A stretch of DNA of 64,000 nucleotides from Anaeramoeba flamelloides (taxonomy: Eukaryota > Metamonada > Anaeramoebidae). The stretch lies in contig JANTQA010000029.1 in the NCBI GenBank assembly GCA_027625915.1, forward strand, positions 6,324,001-6,388,000. The letters run 5' to 3'. A model generated the notes under the pieces. The model was given only the letters and a program-made list of their open reading frames with translations, searched no databases and was not told the DNA's origin. Positions 32,761-45,030 of this stretch are shown piece after piece. A program made the translations under genes and the position numbers. Numbering within the stretch: position 1 is the stretch's first letter; every line of letters starts with the position of its first letter.

Positions 32761-33879
32761 TTAATTTTTTTCTTCTTGTTCTTTATCTTCCTCTGCCAAT
32801 TCACGAAGTTTTTTAGAAGTGGTGTTATTTCCTGAAACATACTTGTGATCTTGGTTTTTTTCTCTCCAGTTAAGGAATGCCGATTTTAAGGCCTGCTGTG
32901 CCATTAACGAACAATGGAATTTTTGTGGTGGGAGATTTAATTCTTTAGCAATATCCTTATTATTGATGCCTAATGCCTTTTCTATATGTTTGCCTTTAAT
33001 TTGCTCAGTTAAAAACGAACTGCTTGCGATAGCACTTCCACATCCTAACGTAGTTTTTTTTTTTTTGGTTTTGAGAAGTAAAGTGTTGGTCAGAGAGAGA
33101 AAAGAAGAAAAAAAAAAAAGAAAACAGTATAGAAAAATTAGTTAATGCTCACAGAAACAAACAAAAAAGTTAAGTTAAAAGAAGAAGAAAAGGTATGATG
33201 CAAAGGGAGATGAAGAAGTATCATTAGTCCGAGAAAAGAACAAGTCTTTTGTTCATGGCAAAATAGAATTCACAAACTGTTTTTGTTGTATTTTTTCATT
33301 GAAAAATTTCAAAAAAAGAGAGCACTTTTTTTTCGTTTTTCCTTTTCTTTTGATTTGATGATTAGCCAAAGATCTCAAAGAGTGAACACAAAGTTAGTTG
33401 GATGTAATTTGAGTTCACAAGAATAGAGTTGTGATTGGTATTTCATGTAAAATATTCTTAAATCAAAACAAAAAAAAACTCAATTTAAATTTTGAAAGGA
33501 CAAATTAAAAAAGTTGAGTGTACAAATTGTGCTGTGATGTAATTTAAAATTAACAGCTGAAGTAAAAGCGAAAAAACAAAGTGTTGTGTTCAAAAATAAA
33601 AAGTTAAAGTCAAGACTCACCATAAGTCTTAAATTTTGCATCTTTAATGATCCCTTCTTTGTCGATTTTTAATTGGATTTTCATAACATCCCCACAGGCA
33701 AGTGATCCGTGTAGCCCTGTTCCGATGTCAAGTTCGTCCGCATCAAATGTGCCAACGTTTCTTGGGTTCTCAAAGTGGTCTATAACTTTTTGGTCATAAA
33801 ATCTTTTAATTTGAAGAAGTGAATTTGAAGGTGGGATGTTAAAAAGGCTTTTTTGAGTTTGTTTGAAAAGTTGAAGCAT
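32761..33879 (-). CDS. IscU: iron-sulfur cluster assembly scaffold IscU
   Basis: Scaffold on which [2Fe-2S] clusters are built in mitochondria or mitochondrion-related organelles. Exon 1 is 33879-33621 and exon 2 is 33044-32761 (minus strand), with a 576-bp intron (GTGAGT to GTTAG). The junction restores FKTYGCGSAIASSS. The product is 180 aa. Conserved ligands are Cys62 and Asp64 (ACGDV), Cys88 (GCGS), and His130-Cys131 (FHCS). Residues 1-26 form a basic, Ser-containing leader without acidic residues, as expected for organelle import. The Hsp70-recognition motif, usually LPPVK, reads LPPQK (124-128). The tail after about residue 148 is lysine- and glutamate-rich and longer than usual. The open frame also extends upstream to 33987, but the Met at 33879 gives the more leader-like N-terminus. 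Confidence 0.96.
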
Positions 33880-34047
33880 TGTTTTGAAATTGTTTAGTTT
33901 TTTTTGAAATGATTTTTGATGTGTCGAAAAGATAAAAAAATGATTAATTCCTTTAAAAAAAATAGTTTCATCAAACAACCTGAGCATTTATTACTGGTTG
34001 TGTTGAAGGTGTATGTATATTTCTTCTCAAGAACAAGGTATTTTATA

Positions 34048-34214
34048 TACTGGTATTTGAATAATAAATGGGATTTTTTTTCACTTCATTTTCATTTACT
34101 TTTCAAATAGAGAACATAGATCGAGAACCTCTTTCTTTAAGAACTATATTAATAAAAAAAAAATATGGAAAAGGAAGTGAAAATTCTTTCCCATTTAGAA
34201 TTCAAATACCAGTA
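34048..34214. mobile_element. MITE family 7, copy b (TACTGGTATTTGAA ends)
   Basis: 167 bp from TACTGGTATTTGAATAATAA to GAATTCAAATACCAGTA, with long inverted arms and TA at both edges. It is the best-preserved copy of the family. It lies about 170 bp upstream of the IscU start, in what is presumably its promoter region. Confidence 0.88.
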
Positions 34215-37200
34215 TAAAAATTTCTCAAATTAATTCTCAAAGGAGACATCGATCTTGAAGTAATAGATCGCTTGTGGGTAGTTAATTGAATGGTTTTAAG
34301 AATTGTTTTTCTAATTTGCGCAAATTAAAACAAAATTAATTCACTTTAATGGCTAACTCGTTTTATAACAATCATAATAGATGATTGTTAGTTTATTTTT
34401 AAAATAGAGCTTGTTATTTTTCTCTCTGTACTTCACTTTTTTACTCAATAACAATTGTCTTTGAAAAATTTAAAAGAAAAAGTAAATATATCAATAGTGT
34501 TTGAATAATTAAATGGACTTATTCTTGTGGGAGTGTGCGTAAACTGTTTTTGGAATCTTCAAATTGAAATTTTATTTTAATTTTGTAAAAAAAAAAATAA
34601 TGTTTCTGTCTTATTTGTGTTCTTATTTTTGGAAATACATTCTGTATGTTATTAATTTTAATTTTGAGAATTAAGTGTTGTTTTCAGATCTTAATTAGGA
34701 GTTCATTAAATTAATTATTGTTTTTATTCAAGAATTTGTTTTTCATAGGGTTGATTCAAAACGCTATTGAAATGAAACATCAAAATAGTTTTAATGATGA
34801 AAAGATTGGAATTTTGAAGATCTTATATAAATTTTTTTTCCGATCTTTCACAAAAATGTTGCTAATGATATTGGTAAAGTAATTAAGTTAAAAATATCTA
34901 TCACCCCACATCCATCCTTATTCATCTAAAGACAATAGGGTACTTGTTTTTCCAATGATAGAATTAACTTGATATAACAAAGTTCTTTAGAAACTTTGAA
35001 AAATTGTATTACAGTTGTTTTACTAATGTAGGTAGTATTTCGAAATTTTTATAAAGTTTTTTATTTTCAAAAAAGTGATCTATCTTATTCAGAATTAAAA
35101 CTTTTTGAAATTTTTCTGTTTTAATAAAGTGTGGGATCGATCCTTAAATAGTGTGAATAAGATTGGAATTAATTTAAAAGTAGTTATGTTAAAATTTGTT
35201 TTCACTGTATTAAAATATACAATTTTAAGGGATTATGTACATTTTTCATTTTTGAGTGGTACCATTTATGTGAAACTGAATTCTTCAAATCATTTCTTTA
35301 GCCAAATATATTGATATTTTCATAAATACTAGAGAGAAATATATCCTAGTATAATATATTTTCATACCAACAAAAAAACGCAAATCAAAAAAATTAAAAA
35401 AATTGATCAAAAAAAAATAAATAACAATCATATATTACTTGATCTTATCTAAAAGATTTTACACGATTACTTATTCTTTATTTGATTTTATTTTTAATTC
35501 TTTATCAAAATAACTTTGTTTGGAAAATTTTTGAAAAACAAATTACGGTTTATTTCGAAAGAATTTCCAAAATGAATTCCCAAATCCTATTTTTATTTAA
35601 TTCGTCTAATTCTAGTTTTAGTTCAGAAAATCAGAGATTTTTTAATTCTTAAGAAATAAAGGTTTATTGAACAAATTAGTTTGATTTTATAATTATTTAT
35701 TTTCCATTAAAAGGGGAACTCAAAAAAATACTGAATCTGATTGAAATTTTTTCTTAAATTTTTCAATTATTTTGATTTGAATCTTTTCTAACTGTTTTTT
35801 GATTCCAAGAATTGAACCATTCTATTTTAATTTTTGAAATAATATTCTTTGTTTTGGTTTTGTTTGATTAAAATATTCCAAAAAAGAATTTTGAAAGCAA
35901 ATTTGTAAAAAAAAGTTTTGTGAAATAATAATAAATAGTAATTGTACGAGAAATTCATTGAAAAAAAATTGTTAGGGTATTCAAACAAACTAAGAAGATA
36001 AAAAAAAACAAATCTTCGAAAATAGGCTTTTATCGATTTTTTTTTTTTTCAATTCTTGATTTAAACAAATTTATTTGGAATGGTGATCTTTTGTGTTTGG
36101 TCTTCTAAAAGAAAATATTTGTTTTAAATGCACACCTTTTGGGGTATTTTTTTTTTTGGGTTTACTGTTTGATTAATTTCGATCATTCGTATAAACACAT
36201 CTCAAGATCCAAAAATCAAATTTACTAAAACCAAAAATTAAATCAAATAAAATGCTCAAAAAATTGAAAAAATACAAGATTCAACTCTGAATTACTTTAA
36301 TTCTTTTCACGAATAGACTAATAAAAGGGATTTTAGTTCAAAGTTTCAATATCTGGTGGCACTCAAAAAAATATTTTTCAGTTATGTTAATACAATTCAA
36401 AATTTTTCAAAAAATGATAAAATATACTTACTTCCTTAAAAAGATTTTAAGACTAACAATATTATACAAAAGGGTTTTAACTTTTTTAAAATGACAATAT
36501 AATTTTCAAAAGAGTTCATTTTTTACCTTTACTACTACTGGAAGAAACATTTCAAAAAAGTTTAATCTTCATTTCAAAATAAAAAGCTTTTTTTTTATAT
36601 AGAAGACCGAGACCATAATTGATCAAATAAATCAACAATAAACAAAAAAGAAATATGGTATTTATTTCTCAAAGTTCTTATTATTTCAAAAGAAATTCAA
36701 AAAAAGAAGGATGAAATTGAATATTTTTCGAGAAAAAATTTTCAACCAAAAAAAAAACAAAAATTTCATAAAAAAAGCGACTATTAGGAAAAATTTGAGA
36801 CAAATTTTATTCATAATTTTGTATTTACTCCAAACTCAGGAATTTACTATTAAAATTGATTTATACTCACTTATACTATTGGACAATGAATTAGCGATTA
36901 CCTCCGAAGAAGAAAATAAAGCACGGATTTTATTTTGAAATAATGATTATACGATTTCTGACACAATTTTTTTTTTTAATCAGAGTAAAGTATGTTATGT
37001 ATTATTTGAACCAAAATTTTATTATTTGTGAAATTTAAAGAAGAGAATTTACGACAGCTTGAGATTAGAAAGAGATTATATCACTCAAAGATTTCCAGGT
37101 AAGTACTGTAAAAAATTCTGTACATGAAAATAAAAAAAAGATTATCATTTTTTTATGTTTAATCACAGTTGTTATTTAGAGTGTATGATTTTAAAAACTT

Positions 37201-38949
37201 TACTTTCAATTCTAAAACAATGAAATATTAATTAGACTGAAACATTACCATTCAGATCTTTTGAACTTTATAGGTTATTGGTTTGACAGTTAAAATATAT
37301 ATAGAAAAGATAAATCATTTCTTTCGTGTCTTTTTTTTTATTATTTATTTTAAGTTTTAATAGGTCTCTTAATGACTACATTAGCAATATAAATTCAAAT
37401 TTTGGAATATTTTTATCATAGTTTGGTGGTTAGAAATACTAGTAAATATTTATCAAACGAGATATAAGAAGGAAAAAATGATAGTTTTTTTCGAAAATTT
37501 GAAAATAAAAAAGTAGGTTGAGAAAAAACTACTTTTTGAGAAAATTTTTTCTTACGATAAATATCATACCATAAGATCTTTTGAATAATTTTCTAATGAT
37601 TTTTTTGAGATAGTCTTAGAGTTTACAGGGTATGATCTTTTCATATATAAGGACAAAATTAAGAAAAATAGATAAAAAATTTTGAATTATTTTTTTTTAA
37701 TTTCTGGTTTGAGCGTAAAATCAACATAAAGCTTGAAAAAATATTTATTATTGATAGAATTATCAAAAATCACATTTTCACAAAATAGAGTAAGATCATT
37801 TTTTTTTCATGAACTCTACTGATCTTTTTTTAATAAAAACTAACTCTTAAATATCAAATTTCTTTTCATTAAGATAGTTAAAAGAAAAATCCCACCAAAT
37901 ATTTTACACAAAACCTCAATCCAAATTTGTATTCAAACTAAAAATTAAATTTAGCGAGTAATAACAAAAACAAAAAAAAGTGAACCAAAATAATCCAAAT
38001 ATTTTGGGTTTTTGTTTGTGGAAATTCTATTCAAAAACCCAAGGCCAGTAAAATACCATCCTGGAAAGTGTTGTGGGGAATATCAATGCAAGAAAAAACA
38101 ACAGAACCAAAATCAAAAAAAAACTAATATAAAATCATAACTCATTCGTAGAGAATTATTATGAATAATGTGGACAATTGAAACAATACATATCACTCAA
38201 TGGTTAAAAACCATATACAATGCGACCTTCAAAAGTTGGAGTTGTTTATTGAGAATGTTTGAAATGATCTTCCTTTTTTAGGTAAGAAAATCTTTGTTTT
38301 TTTTTTTTCATTTTTACTTTTCTTAGTAACGGTACCCAAGTTTAAAATATATCAAAATTTTTTCTGGAATTTTTCATTTAAAAAAGGACGAAAAATGCAA
38401 TTTTGATCACAATTGGAGAATAACTCCAGGAGCATAACTTCATAATTTAAATGAGCTTGGATCAAAATGTCTTGAGACAACTTGGTGAATTGCCAACATA
38501 GCGGATAAAAAAAATGAAGGATTTTGATGTGTAAGAGAGATTTGAGGGCTATTAACAAACAATTTGAAACGGAAGGGTGATTAAACTCTCCTTATCTCAC
38601 AAAATGTCAAACAATTCGATTCGTTGTGAAAGTCAAAGTAAGTAAAAAATCTCTCCTCAACAGAAAAATCTTATAAATTCAATTCAATATCTGTTGTAAT
38701 TACCTCTTTTTAAGACACCCACACACAAGTTAGAAAAGGATTAATTAACCAAAATTGACTTTTTTCCATTTGCTAATTTGAATAATCTCAAATTTAGAGT
38801 TAAAATGTCTTAAAAAATTAAGATCAATTTGATAATTTTCCAACACAATACTCCTTCGAATCCCAAAAATTTGATTTACTTTCTAAAAATATTTCATTTT
38901 TCTTTCCAAAACTTTAATAAATAAAGTTACAAGTAACAATCAGCTTTGG
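34215..38949. other. long stretch without a supported gene
   Basis: Almost 5 kb. Most is AT-rich DNA with chance open frames (35105-35314, 36711-36938, 38352-38558 minus). Around 36711-37100 there is a weak hint of coding: an open frame, then a short open segment at about 37030-37099 encoding KEENLRQLEIRKRLYHSKIS directly before a good donor (GTAAGT). No protein family was recognised and no partner exon was found. The part from 38020 to 38600 has a higher GC content and should hold the RCC1-BTB promoter. Confidence 0.4.
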
Positions 38950-41092
38950 ATGAATTTATTTTGGGGATTAAACAAATTTCGAGAAGGAGCCGTTTTAGGA
39001 TTAAGTGTTATGGGTCTAGGAGGATTTGATACAATTGTACCAAGTCCACAAGAAATGAATTATTTTAAAGAAGTCAAATATCTAATGGATGTGGCACCTG
39101 GCCACATGCAAACACTGTTTCGTAATCGAGAAGGCAAAATTTACGAATGGGGCAAGGCAAAGACGAAGAAAGAGTGGAACATTAAAAATGTCGAATCGAT
39201 TGTTGCTGGCTCTGATCATTTTATGATCTTAACATCAGACGGTAAGGTCTATGCTATGAACCGATCACTCTATGGTCAATTGGGTTTGGGAGACTTTAAA
39301 AGTAAGGAAAAACCAACAAGAGTAACTTTCTTTGATAACAAGCCACTGAAAAGTGTTTGCTGCGGCTATTTGCAAACATATTTCCTTTGCAAAAACGGAG
39401 ATTTGTATACTTGTGGGTAAGCCTTTAATTTCTTTTCTTTTCTTTTCTTTTCTTTTTGGATCTCTTTTTGAATTCCTTTTTGAAAAACAACTCACACAAG
39501 AATGTGATCTACTAGTTATTCCTGGAAAAAAAAAAAAAAATTGAAAGGCTTGCTTAAAAGATAGATCTGTCTTGCCTTTCAAAAAATTTGTCAAATTAAT
39601 TGCCAGAAAAAAAGTTCTTTTGACTCAAATCGAATAATTAAAGTATCTTTTCAAACACTTTTTGGTGTTAAAATGTCAAATCTTTTTTTTTTTTCTCCTT
39701 TTCTTTAAGGGTTTTTTCAACTCAGTTTCAAATATTCATTTTCCACTCTCAAATAAAAACAACCACAAACAAAACAAAAAAACAAACGAAAAACAACAAA
39801 AACAAACTCAAAACAAAAAAAAACAAACTATAAAACCTGTTTTGATGCCAAACAAAAGTCGAAACCACTCTGGACAACTCGGTCTTGGAGACTATAAAGA
39901 TAAACACACCCCTACGCTTTGCTACCAAAACGTGGAAAGGGTTTATTGTGGTGTATTTGGATATCATTTTTTTTTCATTACGAAAGATGGGAAGGTCATG
40001 ACCTGTGGGAGGAATGACTTTGGGCAATTAGGACTTGACAACCAAATCACTACGAATGAGCCGATTCAAATCTTAGATTTTGAAGCAAGAAAAATTCGAC
40101 AATTCTGTTCAGCGTTACAGTTTTCTGTAATGCTATATGATGGCCATTTGTACTCCTGCGGGAAGTCCGATTTGAATGGGCTCGGAAAAAGTGGGCAGGC
40201 GCTAGTCTTTACGCTGATCCCGGACTTGGCCGAATATCAATTTCAACAGGCGTCTGTGGGGTCAGGCCATGCCTTGGCTCTAACAAAGGATAATATTTTG
40301 TGGTGCTGGGGGAGAGGATCTGAGGGGCAGTTGGGTCTTGGAACAAAATCAAATGGCATCAGGCCAGTCACTGTCCCATTGAAAAAGATTACAGAGGAAG
40401 ACCACCTCAAAATAGTATGTGGCGCCTATAATTCTTATTTATATTACCTACAAGTCGATCCTTTAATTGATGACATGAGGTTGCTTTTAAAAAGAAAAGA
40501 ACAGACTGACGAGGAAATAGGCGAAATACCCGTTCACAGAATACTTGTTGAATTGCGAACAGGGAAAAGTTTGAAAGAAATCAAGGAATTTTTCAAATCA
40601 ACAAAGAAATCAATCATTAAAGATTTTTTACTCTGGGTGTACACAGGCACTATCAGAAACAAAAATGTTGAGCAATCAAGCAAGGGACTCGGAATTGAAA
40701 ATTTTGAAGAAAAGTCCTTGAAAAATGGTTTAGTTTCGGATTTTGAAAAGTTTTTCAATGATGAAGATTCAAAGGATTTTACAATCAAAGTCGGGAAAAA
40801 ATGCCTGAGAGTTCATAAATTTATAATGATCGCTAGAAGTAACCTCTACCGCGAAATGTTTTTAAATACTTATGACAACACCTCAGAAATCACAGATTAT
40901 ACTGGGAAATCTTCGAAAACACTTTTAGAACTGATCCACTTTTTTTACACAGACAATTTCCATAAAGATTTGAATAAAAGAATATTGAAACAATTGGAAG
41001 ACGCCTCAGAATATTATATGGTTTCTAAACCAGAATCTTTTGATTGGAAATTACATGTAATTAAAAGGGACATTTTTTTTAAAAATAATTAA
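38950..41092 (+). CDS. RCC1-repeat and BTB domain protein
   Basis: Two exons, 38950-39416 and 39859-41092, with a 442-bp intron (GTAAGC to CAAAAG). The junction completes CGRNHSGQLGLGD, a standard RCC1 signature. The product is 566 aa. RCC1-type beta-propeller repeats fill about residues 50-355, with YGQLGLGD, CGRNDFGQLGL, CGKSDLNGLG and GRGSEGQLGLG. A BTB-like half (IPVHRILVELRTG to FLLWVYTG, about 379-421) and a second BTB block (DFTIKVGKKCLRVHKFI, about 461-490, to the end) follow. RCC1-BTB proteins commonly act as substrate adaptors for cullin-3 ligases or as GTPase regulators; which applies here is not decidable. This architecture is strongly expanded in Anaeramoeba-like genomes, from memory. 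The upstream part of the second open frame (39662-39858) is intron. Confidence 0.93.
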
Positions 41093-42985
41093 TTTTTAAA
41101 AATTTTTTTTTTGAAAAAAAACAATAAATTTACATTTTTAAATAAAAATTTATTTTAAATATTTTGATAAAAAGTTAAACGAAAAAAGTGAAAACACAAT
41201 TTTATCATAAACTTATCAGAATAGACCATTTCGAGTAATTTTCAATTTTATTGAATTTTTTATTTTTTTGAGAAACCTAAGATTCTATTTTTGTATAGAT
41301 GTAGATTGTATTTTCCCTTTCACTCAAATAATGTTTTACAACACTAAAATTAACAATAAACACAAACTTCAACCCAAATAGAAAAATCAAAGACAATAAA
41401 TAAAATATTTTTGAATTTTTTTTTTTTTTAACAAAGTCTTAAATATGACAATAAAGTTGTTTTTGGTTTGAGATACAAATCTCTGAAAAGAGTTCATAAT
41501 TAATTGCGATTTTTTTAATTTATTTAAAGAGTGTTTTTTGATTTTAATTTACAAAAAAATATGATTTTTTTAGTACTATTGTAATTGAATTTAACAAAAT
41601 AACAAAGTAATTTTTTTTTTTTTTTTCACATATTTATTGATTTGGAAGTATGTTTTTTTTTCTTTTTGACTTCTGTATTTTATTCTTTTTTTTCTTCAAT
41701 AAACAAAAAATATAAAAGAAAAAAAAAATATAGAAAAAATAAATAAATAATTTCAATATTCACAATAAACACTTTAATCTCAATATGAACATAAAGAAAA
41801 TCCGATCATTAAAGAATAGAATCTTTAGATACTTTATTTTAAACAACTAAAAATATTTTTTTTAGAACAATCTAGTCTGATTACTGTATCATAAACAGAA
41901 TTCTATCTTATTTTTTGATATTATATTTAATGAATCATTTGTAATCGTCATAAAGTAATTGGTCACTCAACTTCAATTGAACTTTTTGAAAAAAAAAAAA
42001 AAAAAAAAAGAATAGACTCTTTGTATTCTATTTTCAGTACTTTTTGAATTAGTCTGAAAATTATATCAAAAAATGTTTAAAAATAGAAAATAAGAAAATA
42101 ATATAGAAAAAAAATATAATTGAAATGTATTTAATTAAATTGTAGAAAAAATCTGATTTTTTTTTTTTTTTTCAATTAATTGGAAAAAGTTATCATCCTC
42201 TTGAACGTTAAGTTTTTTTAATTTTTCTTTTAATTAGAAAATTAATAGATTTTGGAATATAAAATAAATAGTAAAAAAAACTCTCTTTATTTTTCTATAA
42301 TTGAAAAGAATTTAGTAAAATTCTTGATTTTACTCCATTCTTTCGAATTCTACTAAATCTAGACACTCTTTAGTACTTCTGAAATACTTAATTTATTTAG
42401 AGTTTTTTATCCAAACTTTAATGGATATAAGATTAAAACTCTTCGGATAGAGTTTCTTATATTAGAAAAATAATACAAAAATAATTTTTTTAATCAAAGA
42501 CAAGAAAAAAGAGAAATAAAACAAATTATAAAAATAACAGAATCTTAAAAAATTTTTTTAAATTTTTGTTTTACATCCCGAGTGTTAAACGGATTGTTGG
42601 TTATTTCCTTCTATATCAATTATGAAAATTTACCACCATCGTTTTCATCTAGTTTACTACCTACCTTACTCAACAGAAGTAGATCACAGTACATGGCATT
42701 TTTAGGTTACTCACCAGAAGTTAAAACCAGTACATCAACGAAAATAAGAAAAAGTTTAAGCATCACCAACATTTTTCTTCTTCAATACTTTGCAATCAAC
42801 TTAGAACCACAATGTTGAACATTTTTTATCTTTCTACTTTTTTTTTTTTTGGAAAAAAAATGAAACTCAAAAATAATAAAATTAATTTTTATTGAATATT
42901 GTTTGTAATATAAAATGGAATAATATGATTGATTCTAAGAATTCATAGAAATTTCAAATTTGCTCAAAAATTTTGATGAATTGTT
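41093..42985. other. intergenic stretch between RCC1-BTB and BAR genes
   Basis: Mostly homopolymer-rich DNA. A 78-codon open frame at 42582-42818 lies in DNA of clearly higher GC content than its surroundings (42580-42820) and could be a small or partial gene. It has no recognisable domain, and the flanks give no splice sites that would extend it convincingly. Confidence 0.4.
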
Positions 42986-43555
42986 TTAATATTCTTGTTT
43001 AATTTCTGTAATTTTATCAACAATATTTTCCCAAACTTTAATATGGGATTTGGTTAATTTTTTTTGTGATCGGGAGAATTGTAAAAGCATTTCATGGAAA
43101 TCGTTAGATTTTTTAATTTCGAGGTCTTGTAATTCGCTAATGAAAACAGCAGAAATTAGTTCCATCTGATTTTTATATTTTTTTGTCAATTTTTGAGAAT
43201 TTTGATATTCTTCTTCAATTTGCTCAATTTTTTTTGATCCTGTAGATTGACCTTTTTCTAATTTTTTTTTTTTTAGTTCTTCATTTTTTTGTGCATTGCG
43301 AAACCCACTTATTATCCTTTTGACAGAATCATAACCAGTTTGAACGGCTTTACAGATCTGAATATAATCATAAATCCAAGTTTCAAATTTGATTTGCTCT
43401 GTTCTCATATCCTCGAAATTGCAATTTTTGTAAATTTCCATTTTTTTTTCAAAATGAGAATAAATTGTTAATAATTGTTGGTTTTTGTCAAGTTTGGATA
43501 ATTTGTTTATTTTTTTATTAAAATTTGAAAACTTGGTTGTGAAATCGAGTTTCAT
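42986..43555 (-). CDS. SNX-type BAR domain exon (probably the 3' part of a sorting nexin)
   Basis: 189 aa, almost entirely helical and charged. Order and spacing follow the C-terminal BAR domain of sorting nexins such as SNX1/SNX2. There is a first helix (NQQLLTIYSHFEKKMEIYK), then WIYDYIQICKAVQTGYDSVK, a lysine-rich turn (ELKKKKLEKG), then KIEQIEEEYQNSQ. The last helix has EIKKSNDFHEMLLQFSRSQ and ends near KVWENIV. Such domains dimerise and bind curved endosomal membranes. A PX domain, the usual partner, is encoded 2.65 kb upstream on the same strand, separated by transposons, so this is most likely the last exon of that gene. As a free-standing gene it would be a BAR-only protein. The exact 5' splice acceptor is unclear; CATTTAG just before the ATG is one candidate. 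Confidence 0.65.
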   Translation of the reverse strand: MKLDFTTKFSNFNKKINKLSKLDKNQQLLTIYSHFEKKMEIYKNCNFEDMRTEQIKFETWIYDYIQICKAVQTGYDSVKRIISGFRNAQKNEELKKKKLEKGQSTGSKKIEQIEEEYQNSQKLTKKYKNQMELISAVFISELQDLEIKKSNDFHEMLLQFSRSQKKLTKSHIKVWENIVDKITEIKQEY

Positions 43556-43955
43556 ATTTCTAAATGTTTTACAATGATTATATAGATCATTCTATATTAT
43601 TGTTAAAAAAGATTAAAGATTATTTGTGTAAAGAGTAATAGATTCAAGAAAGAAGAATAAATTAATAAATTGGCCAAATGCATGTATTAATTTTTGATAA
43701 AGCGTATTAATTTTGCACACTAATTAAAAATCAAAAAATGATTAAAGATATAAGAGAAAAAAAAACATTTTTTTTTTATTTTTTTTTTTTTTTTGATACT
43801 CTATTTGCTTTTCATTGAAAGTAATTATTAGAATTAAAATGATTTAGTTGATTAAACTACAAGATATTTTGTTATCAATAACTTTTATTATTTTTAAAAT
43901 ATTTTCTGGTTTGAATTATCATTTTTTTCTTGTTATCTATTAATTGTTCAATCAT

Positions 43956-45030
43956 TAGAGGTTTTGATGATAGTTTGCATTATCACAATACTGACAATAA
44001 ACTCACAAAAATATCAAAAAATCTTAATTAGACTAATCGCGATAATCATAAAATCGCAATATTCCTACATTATCATGATAAAATAAAAATCATGATAAAA
44101 TGAAAAATTATTTTTTTAAAAGAACTTTATTTAAAAATCCCATGTTTTTTACAAAACAAAACAAAACACTTTTACAACGCTTTGCCCATTTAAAAATGTT
44201 AGAAAATGTTTGAAAGGGTTTTAAAGTGTCTTCAAGTGTTTGAAAGTTATGAAAAACCTAAAGATTTCAGTAAAGATATGGTATTTTTGGTTGTGGACAA
44301 AAAAATGTTTTTTCTTTTTATTTTTTTTTAATTTTTTTTACAAAATTAAAAGCTCCTGTGAATTTTATGATCAAACAAATAATTACCCATTTCGGCAATA
44401 TACTTGAATATAAAATAGGTCTGCTTTTTAAAATTGGAGTTGTTACCTTCACATGTTAAATAACCAAAAAGAAGAAAGAATAATTTTCCTTCTTATTGGT
44501 GATCGATCAAAAAAAAATACTTTGTAACTCTAGTTGTGTTTTCTGTCCAATACAAAGATATGAGAAGAAGAAGAATAATAAGAAGAAAACAAATGTCCAA
44601 ACAATCTTAATAATTGGTGATAATCTGGACGGGTTGAAGTGAAAGCTTTTAAAAAGTTATTCAACTCCCTTCAGCTTTCCTAGAATAAAGAAAATGTTTA
44701 AACCTAAGAGCACATTCTTTAAAGAGTGGTGAAGAGCTGTTTGTTTTAGAAGTCTTTTTATTCATATCAATTTCCAACACTCCAATTAACTGAGAAACTA
44801 TTTAATTATCTTTAGTTCTTATTGTTGTTGATCTCAAAGGATCGATAAGTTTGTCAACCAAATAAAAAGCAATGAAAAATCTTGGATCTGATCCTTGATT
44901 GAATCAAGTATTTTTTTTGTTGTTTTTACAGAGAATAAATTTTATTTCACATAATCTGTTTTTTGATTAAAAAAATTTCTTTTTGAAAAAATATGTTGAA
45001 TTAGTCCCTAAAAGCTATTAACTAAACTAT
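43956..45030. mobile_element. TIR element family 6, copy b, right end missing
   Basis: Starts TAGAGGTTTTGATGATAG and follows copy a (28229-29443) for about 1.07 kb, for example TGTCTTCAAGTGTTTGAAAG and GATCCTTGATTGAATCAAGT. The ATCGCGAT array at the right end is absent. The match stops where the family 11 element begins. Near the left end ATCGCGAT occurs once intact, with ATCGCAAT and two ATCATGAT beside it. It lies between the PX and BAR exons. Confidence 0.75.

Noticed and set aside
39662-39858. N-terminal extension of the second RCC1-BTB open frame
   Set aside because: Poly-Lys/Asn/Gln reading of an intron. Splicing 39416 to 39859 restores the RCC1 signature CGRNHSGQLGLGD.
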